From Alphaproteobacteria bacterium UBA4588 (GTDB lineage Bacteria > Pseudomonadota > Alphaproteobacteria > Rhodobacterales > Rhodobacteraceae), in the NCBI GenBank assembly GCA_905182195.1, contig CAJJAW010000005.1, positions 248,001 to 312,000 on the forward strand: DNA of 64,000 bases, given 5' to 3'. Position numbers and translations under genes: made by a program. Below the pieces are notes generated by a model. The model was not told where the DNA came from and made no database searches. It saw nothing but the letters and a program-made list of their open reading frames with translations. Shown here piece by piece: positions 60,101 to 64,000 of this stretch; position 1 is the first letter of the stretch; each line of letters begins with the position of its first letter.

Positions 60101-60606
60101 TCACCAAAGGTACTAGATAGCTCATTTGCAAGCGCCTGCGCTTTGGCGCCTTGCCCGTTTTGCAACAACTTTCCCAATGGACCATTAGGCCCACCAGACA
60201 GACAAATAAGACCCTCCGAATGCGTAACAAGCTGTGCCAGTTGCACCTGTGGCAGCTCACCGTCTGAATTCAAATATAGGCAGGAATTGAGTGCCATAAG
60301 ATTTTCATAGCCACGCTCGTTTTGCGCGAGCAGCACAATGGCCGCGGGGGCACGCGCCTTTTCACCAGTTGCAGCCAGATCGTAGGCCAGATCGACCTGG
60401 CAACCAATAATGGGCTGAATGCCAGCCTTTGACGCACCTTCAGAAAATTCGAGAGCGCAAAACATATTGTTGGTGTCCGTCACGGCAACCGCAGGCATAT
60501 CCATCGCAGTTATCAGATCAGGAAGTTTCTTGAGCCGCACGGCGCCTTCTAACAACGAATATTCACTGTGAAGTCTAAGATGGATGAATTTTGGATTCTG
60601 CCTCAT
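57106..60606 (-). CDS. dnaE: DNA polymerase III alpha subunit
   Basis: A 1166-residue replicative polymerase. The N-terminal PHP domain starts HLRLHSEYSLLEGAVRLKKL; the catalytic aspartates are in the PDFDIDFCMDRREEVIRYVQ motif, and GRGSGAGSLVAYALTITDLD and YGFNKSHAAAYAVVSYQTAW are typical of the palm and finger regions. An OB-fold follows (VKLAGIVAGRQERKSARGNR). Length is normal for DnaE1, with no polymerase-PolC-like exonuclease. Single gene on the minus strand. Confidence 0.97.
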   Translation of the reverse strand: MRQNPKFIHLRLHSEYSLLEGAVRLKKLPDLITAMDMPAVAVTDTNNMFCALEFSEGASKAGIQPIIGCQVDLAYDLAATGEKARAPAAIVLLAQNERGYENLMALNSCLYLNSDGELPQVQLAQLVTHSEGLICLSGGPNGPLGKLLQNGQGAKAQALANELSSTFGDRLYVELQRHPGEDGSVPEAERLSERGLVEIAYAMGLPLVATNDVYFPKAQMYEAHDALICIAEGSYVDQQEPRRRLTPQHYLKTPAEMAVLFADLPEALENTVEIAQRCAFKVYKRDPILPKFADDEVVELRRQSNEGLQRRLAVIPHAVSVEDYQTRLDFELDIIEGMGFPGYFLIVADFIAWTKGQNIPVGPGRGSGAGSLVAYALTITDLDPLRYGLLFERFLNPERVSIPDFDIDFCMDRREEVIRYVQQKYGRDRVGQIITFGALLSKAAVRDIGRVLQMPYGQVDRLSKMIPVEGVKPVSIEKALADEPRLREEAKAEEVVERLLNYGQKVEGLLRNASTHAAGVVIGDRPLDQLVPLYQDPRSDMPATQFNMKWVEQAGLVKFDFLGLKTLTVIQNAVDLVNRGRALHVSADGRILYTPASGTEDDISAIPLDDPAAYALYSAAKTVAVFQVESSGMMDALKRMKPNCIEDIVALVALYRPGPMENIPKYCEVKNGISARELLHPSVDHILDETQGIIVYQEQVMEIARQMAGYSLGGADLLRRAMGKKIQEAMDAEKPKFLTGSAANDVDEKTAKATWDLLDKFANYGFNKSHAAAYAVVSYQTAWLKANHPVEFMAGVMNCDLHLTDKLAVYFNEVRKGLDLPYTPPCVNRSQARFDVVDGVLVYGLGALKNVGVDAMRLVAEGRGEKPFSTLFDLARRVDLKRIGKRPLEMLARSGSFDQLDRNRHRVFDSLDALVGYSTSVHEQRNSNQVSLFGEAGDDLPEPRLSPVANWLPAEQLAEEFKAIGFYLSGHPLDDYMPSLKRSGIITLDQLIEKAKDGPLVVKLAGIVAGRQERKSARGNRFAFVQLSDTTGNYEATMFSDTLEASRIHLEAGSKIVLSVEATMESEQLKLLCRSVQPMDGAIVQAGASGLRVYLDNTSAIESVATVLREAIRAAKSGAKGPISFCLLSNSLPGEVDMELGQNFPVTPQIKGALKSLEGVLMVEDL

Positions 60607-60822
60607 GGAGAATGAGTAAACCGCCAGCCTCCCATCATCCAGCAGAAATTGTCTAAACTACAGAACGCTGCGCAGACACGACCAGTTAAATTTAGCTAAG
60701 TACATATTTTCCTTGCCCGACTCACTCAAATCAGTACTAAATCAATTTGTTCCCGCCATGGTTTTACGCCGCATCGGACCTGGGCGTGGGGGACGAAACA
60801 GACAGTGGCACGATTTCTTATT
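60607..60822. other. Divergent region between dnaE and the xanthine dehydrogenase genes
   Basis: 216 bases that should contain promoters for both directions. I see no hairpin terminator, small gene or recognisable operator. Confidence 0.35.
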
Positions 60823-62196
60823 ATGAAAATGTCGTTTCTTCTAAATGGAGAACCTGTGTCGACCGCCGTCAACACAGGAACTGAAACCTTGCTCGACTTC
60901 TTACGCCAAGAGGCTGGGCTTTGTGGCACTAAGGAAGGCTGCAACGAAGGTGACTGCGGCGCCTGCTCTGTCATTGTTACAGGCAGTGATGGGGCTGCAC
61001 AGCCGATGAATGCCTGCATCTTATTTTTACCCCAACTTCAGGGGTGCTCGGTGCGCACAGTAGAGGGAATAAGCGGATCAGACGGCAGCTTGCATCCGGT
61101 CCAAGATGCGATGATTTTGAAACACGGTGCGCAATGCGGCTTCTGCACTCCAGGGTTCATCACAACAATGGCTGCGGCACATGCCAATGGCGAAACAGAT
61201 TTTGATACCGCTCTGGCTGGAAATCTTTGCCGATGTACAGGCTATGCACCAATTATTCGTGCCGCTAAAATGGCCGCAAAACAACCTGTGCCTAAGTGGA
61301 TGCACGAGCCTAAGTTCGCAGCTAATCATAACAGTTCAGACGATATTTTTTGTCCACAATCCACAGATGATTTAGCGCAATGGTATTCAAAAAATCCACA
61401 TGCAACACTGGTAGCTGGTGGCACAGATGTAGGCCTTTGGGTGACTAAACAGATGCGTAAGCCTGCACCAATCGCCTTTCTGGGCCATGTGATGGATTTG
61501 CGTCAGATCAAAGATCATGGGATGTTTTTAAGCGTTGGGGCCGCAACCACCATCACATCATTGATGCAGTCCATCGCGCCAATTTCTTCCTCCCTACATG
61601 CCATGCTTGCGCGTTACGGCAGCACACAGGTGCGCAATGCCGCCACCATAGGCGGAAATATAGCAAATGGTTCGCCCATAGGGGATGGACCTCCTGCCTT
61701 GATCGCAATGGGCGCAACTTTAGTATTGCGTCGCGGGAGCGAGCACCGCCGTTTACCCTTAGAAGATTTTTTTATCTCCTATGGGCAACAAGACTGCCAG
61801 CAAGGTGAGTTTATAGAAGCTGTTGAGTTTCCAAAAGACCAAACCAATTTGCGATGTTATAAACTTTCAAAGCGCTTTGACCAGGACATCTCCGCAGTTT
61901 GCGGATGCATAAATATTACGACCGAAAAAGGTATCATCACTAAGGCAAGGATCGCCTTTGGTGGCATGGCCGGAACACCTGCAAGGGCGCAGCATACCGA
62001 AAATGCGTTGCTTGGGCAGGCTTGGAGCGCCAAAGCCTTCACAGAGGCTAAAGAAACGATGGCTCAAGACTTCACACCTTTGTCAGATATGCGCGCCAGT
62101 GCCGAATATCGCGCCCAGATCGCCCAAAATATGCTGATAAGATACTATCACGATCTCGAAAATAACCCCACGGACGTTCGAGGAGTGCACGCATGA
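60823..62196 (+). CDS. xdhA: Xanthine dehydrogenase small subunit (iron-sulfur and FAD)
   Basis: A 457-residue electron-transfer subunit. The plant-type [2Fe-2S] cluster CGTKEGCNEGDCGACSVIV is followed by the second cluster CGFCTPGF...NLCRCTGYAP and the FAD domain with TLVAGGTDVGLW and IGGNIANGSPIGDGPPAL. The start may be at 60823 (MKMSFLLNGE), 60829 or a GTG at 60805; no clear ribosome site decides. The stop overlaps the xdhB start (ATGA). It takes part in hypoxanthine and xanthine oxidation in purine breakdown. Confidence 0.94.
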   Translation: MKMSFLLNGEPVSTAVNTGTETLLDFLRQEAGLCGTKEGCNEGDCGACSVIVTGSDGAAQPMNACILFLPQLQGCSVRTVEGISGSDGSLHPVQDAMILKHGAQCGFCTPGFITTMAAAHANGETDFDTALAGNLCRCTGYAPIIRAAKMAAKQPVPKWMHEPKFAANHNSSDDIFCPQSTDDLAQWYSKNPHATLVAGGTDVGLWVTKQMRKPAPIAFLGHVMDLRQIKDHGMFLSVGAATTITSLMQSIAPISSSLHAMLARYGSTQVRNAATIGGNIANGSPIGDGPPALIAMGATLVLRRGSEHRRLPLEDFFISYGQQDCQQGEFIEAVEFPKDQTNLRCYKLSKRFDQDISAVCGCINITTEKGIITKARIAFGGMAGTPARAQHTENALLGQAWSAKAFTEAKETMAQDFTPLSDMRASAEYRAQIAQNMLIRYYHDLENNPTDVRGVHA

Positions 62197-64000
62197 AGTT
62201 TGCATCCTCTATGCCACATGATGCTGCCCGCCAACATGTGAATGGTTCAGCCCGATATGTCGACGACATCCCCATCCCAAATGGCACATTGCACCTCGCA
62301 TTTGGCTTGTCATCAGTTGCTGCAGGCACAATTACCTCAGTTGACTTGAGCGCAGTGCGGGCGGCACACGGCGTGCATTTGGTGATTGAAGCCAGGGACT
62401 TGCCCTTTGCCAATGATGTATCTCCCTCGGCGCATGATGAGCCATTGCTGGCAAACGCCACAGTTCATTATGCCGGTCAGCCAATATTTTTAGTAGTGGC
62501 CGAAAGTCATCACGATGCCCGTAGGGCCGCACGTTTAGCCAAAATCAAAATTGTTGAAATACCCGCTATCTTAACAATCCAACAAGCTCTTACCGCCGAT
62601 AGTCGGTTCGAAGATGGCCCCCGCATTTATGCTAAAGGCGATATCTATCAGGCCTTACCAAAGGCAAAAAATCGCCTGAGCGGCAGTATAAATGTGGGTG
62701 GCCAAGAGCATTTTTATCTAGAAGGTCAGGCGGCACTGGCTATGCCGGGCGATAATGACGACATGGTTGTGCATTCCTCAACCCAGCATCCCACCGAAAT
62801 TCAGCACAAAGTGGCAGAAGCTCTAAATATTTCACAACATGCCGTTCGCATTGAAGTGCGGAGAATGGGGGGTGGCTTTGGCGGTAAGGAAAGCCAGGGC
62901 AACGCGCTGGCTGTGGCCTGCGCTGTAGCCGCGTCAATAACGGGACATCCATGTAAAATGCGCTATGACCGCGATGATGATTTTATCATCACGGGCAAAC
63001 GCCATGATTGCCGAGTGGATTATCGTGTAGGGTTCAACGCTCTCGGCCAGGTGGAGGCCTTAGACTTCACTCATTATTTTCGCTGCGGATGGGCACAAGA
63101 TTTGTCACTACCAGTTGCAGATCGCGCCATGCTGCATGCAGACAATGCCTACAACCTACCCAATGTACAAATCACCTCACATCGATTGAAAACCAATACG
63201 CAAAGCGCCACAGCGTTTCGTGGCTTCGGTGGCCCGCAGGGCATGATTGGGATCGAAAGGGTGATGGACCATATAGCACATGAACTGGATATGGACCCCG
63301 TCGAAGTTCGCAAAATAAACTATTATCCAGAGATGCCTGCCCAGGGAAAAGTACAGCGCCCAGCAATGACACCTTATAAAATGGAAGTGACAGACTTCAT
63401 ATTGGGAAAAATGACGACCACCTTGCTGGAAAGCTCAGATTACTCAGAGCGCAAGGCTGCTGTAGCTAGGTGGAACACTGACAACCTCCTGCTAAAACGA
63501 GGGATTGCATTTAGCCCAGTCAAATTCGGGATTTCCTTCACACTGACGCACCTCAATCAAGCTGGCGCGTTAGTTCAAATTTATTCTGATGGCTCAGTTC
63601 TCATCAATCATGGTGGCACTGAAATGGGCCAAGGCCTATTTCAAAAGGTGGCACAGGTCGCCGCGCGCAGCCTTGGGGTGGCGCAATCAAGCATTCGTGC
63701 CAGTGCCACAGACACTAGCAAAGTGCCTAACACTTCTGCCACGGCGGCAAGTTCCGGCACGGATCTCAACGGCATGGCTGTTCAAGCCGCATGCAAAACT
63801 CTGCAGAACCGTCTACAAAGCCATTTGGCTAATGTTTACGGCTGCCCATCGGACGCCATACTATTTGAAGGCAGCGCAGTCATAGGGCCAAATTTTAGAT
63901 TGCCTTGGGACGAGGCAGTCAAATCAGCTTATGAAGCGCGCATCTCGCTCTCAGCCACTGGGTTTTACAAAACACCAGATATCGCCTGGGATCGGATCAA
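62193..64000 (+). CDS. xdhB: Xanthine dehydrogenase molybdopterin-binding large subunit, 3' end outside window
   Basis: Open from ATG 62193 to the right edge, about 602 codons of the usual 770-790. Molybdenum-cofactor motifs are present: GGQEHFYLEGQ, the glycine-rich RRMGGGFGGKESQ, the TAFRGFGGPQGM segment and the NHGGTEMGQGL motif. It binds the Mo-pterin and hydroxylates purines. Start overlaps xdhA. The xdhC insertion factor would be expected further right, outside the window. Confidence 0.94.
   Translation, partial: MKFASSMPHDAARQHVNGSARYVDDIPIPNGTLHLAFGLSSVAAGTITSVDLSAVRAAHGVHLVIEARDLPFANDVSPSAHDEPLLANATVHYAGQPIFLVVAESHHDARRAARLAKIKIVEIPAILTIQQALTADSRFEDGPRIYAKGDIYQALPKAKNRLSGSINVGGQEHFYLEGQAALAMPGDNDDMVVHSSTQHPTEIQHKVAEALNISQHAVRIEVRRMGGGFGGKESQGNALAVACAVAASITGHPCKMRYDRDDDFIITGKRHDCRVDYRVGFNALGQVEALDFTHYFRCGWAQDLSLPVADRAMLHADNAYNLPNVQITSHRLKTNTQSATAFRGFGGPQGMIGIERVMDHIAHELDMDPVEVRKINYYPEMPAQGKVQRPAMTPYKMEVTDFILGKMTTTLLESSDYSERKAAVARWNTDNLLLKRGIAFSPVKFGISFTLTHLNQAGALVQIYSDGSVLINHGGTEMGQGLFQKVAQVAARSLGVAQSSIRASATDTSKVPNTSATAASSGTDLNGMAVQAACKTLQNRLQSHLANVYGCPSDAILFEGSAVIGPNFRLPWDEAVKSAYEARISLSATGFYKTPDIAWDRI

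Overview
The window is chromosomal DNA from an alphaproteobacterium, most likely a marine member of the Roseobacter group (Rhodobacteraceae) with roughly balanced G+C. This rests on protein families and gene order: lgt next to a COG1565 methyltransferase and pgeF, proC-csaA beside ybjN and ubiK genes, a DUF1150 gene beside an hsp20 gene, a fused sulfate adenylyltransferase/APS kinase, hisS-hisZ-hisG with the short HisG, a B12-dependent ribonucleotide reductase, and a five-gene F1-ATPase operon atpHAGDC with no F0 genes. No species name can be fixed from the sequence alone.

Layout. 1-7 kb: a PLP decarboxylase running off the left edge, a decayed integrase fragment, a Rieske oxygenase, argE, an SDR, two GNAT acetyltransferases, csaA and proC. 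7-11.5 kb: a YbjN protein, ubiK, the lgt/methyltransferase/pgeF operon and an Lrp regulator. 11.7-18 kb: trxB, the sat-cysC fusion, a PhzF protein, DUF1150 with a broken hsp20, a YdcH protein and purEK. 18.3-22.4 kb: groESL with a CIRCE operator, a broken M24 peptidase gene and a DUF2161 nuclease-like gene. 22.5-29.3 kb: Mn-pyrophosphatase, a HAD hydrolase, a MaoC hydratase, ribF, a YcgN protein, ltaE, a disulfide-isomerase-like protein and prs. 29.4-34.3 kb: the atp operon, with atpG split by a one-base frameshift. 34.5-42.8 kb: a methyltransferase, gloB, clpA, a MotA-like/OmpA-like membrane pair with a very long coiled coil, and a ChaC protein. 42.9-49.2 kb: a prephenate dehydrogenase, hisC, rpsD, a DEAD-box helicase, a DCC protein and a cupin. 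49.3-64 kb: nrdJ, DUF1489, a Cys/Met PLP enzyme, hisGZS, slyX, dnaE and xdhAB running off the right edge.

Most of the window is core metabolism and information processing: amino acids (argE, proC, hisC, hisG, hisZ, prephenate dehydrogenase, ltaE), nucleotides (purEK, prs, nrdJ, xdhAB), sulfate activation, translation (hisS, rpsD), replication (dnaE), energy (atp) and proteostasis (groESL, clpA). I found no prophage, CRISPR array, intact insertion sequence, tRNA or rRNA gene, and no convincing novel defence or biosynthetic system.

The main surprises are several decayed genes visible only by reading across frames or in short intergenic fragments: an integrase tail, hsp20, an ectoine-hydrolase-like M24 peptidase, and an alpha/beta-hydrolase tail. 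There is also a one-base lesion in atpG that is either a sequence error or something that needs slippage to rescue it. The most interesting intact system is the stator-like pair at 38.7-42.2 kb. Candidate regulatory structures worth checking are the rpsD leader and a long inverted repeat in front of the MaoC gene.
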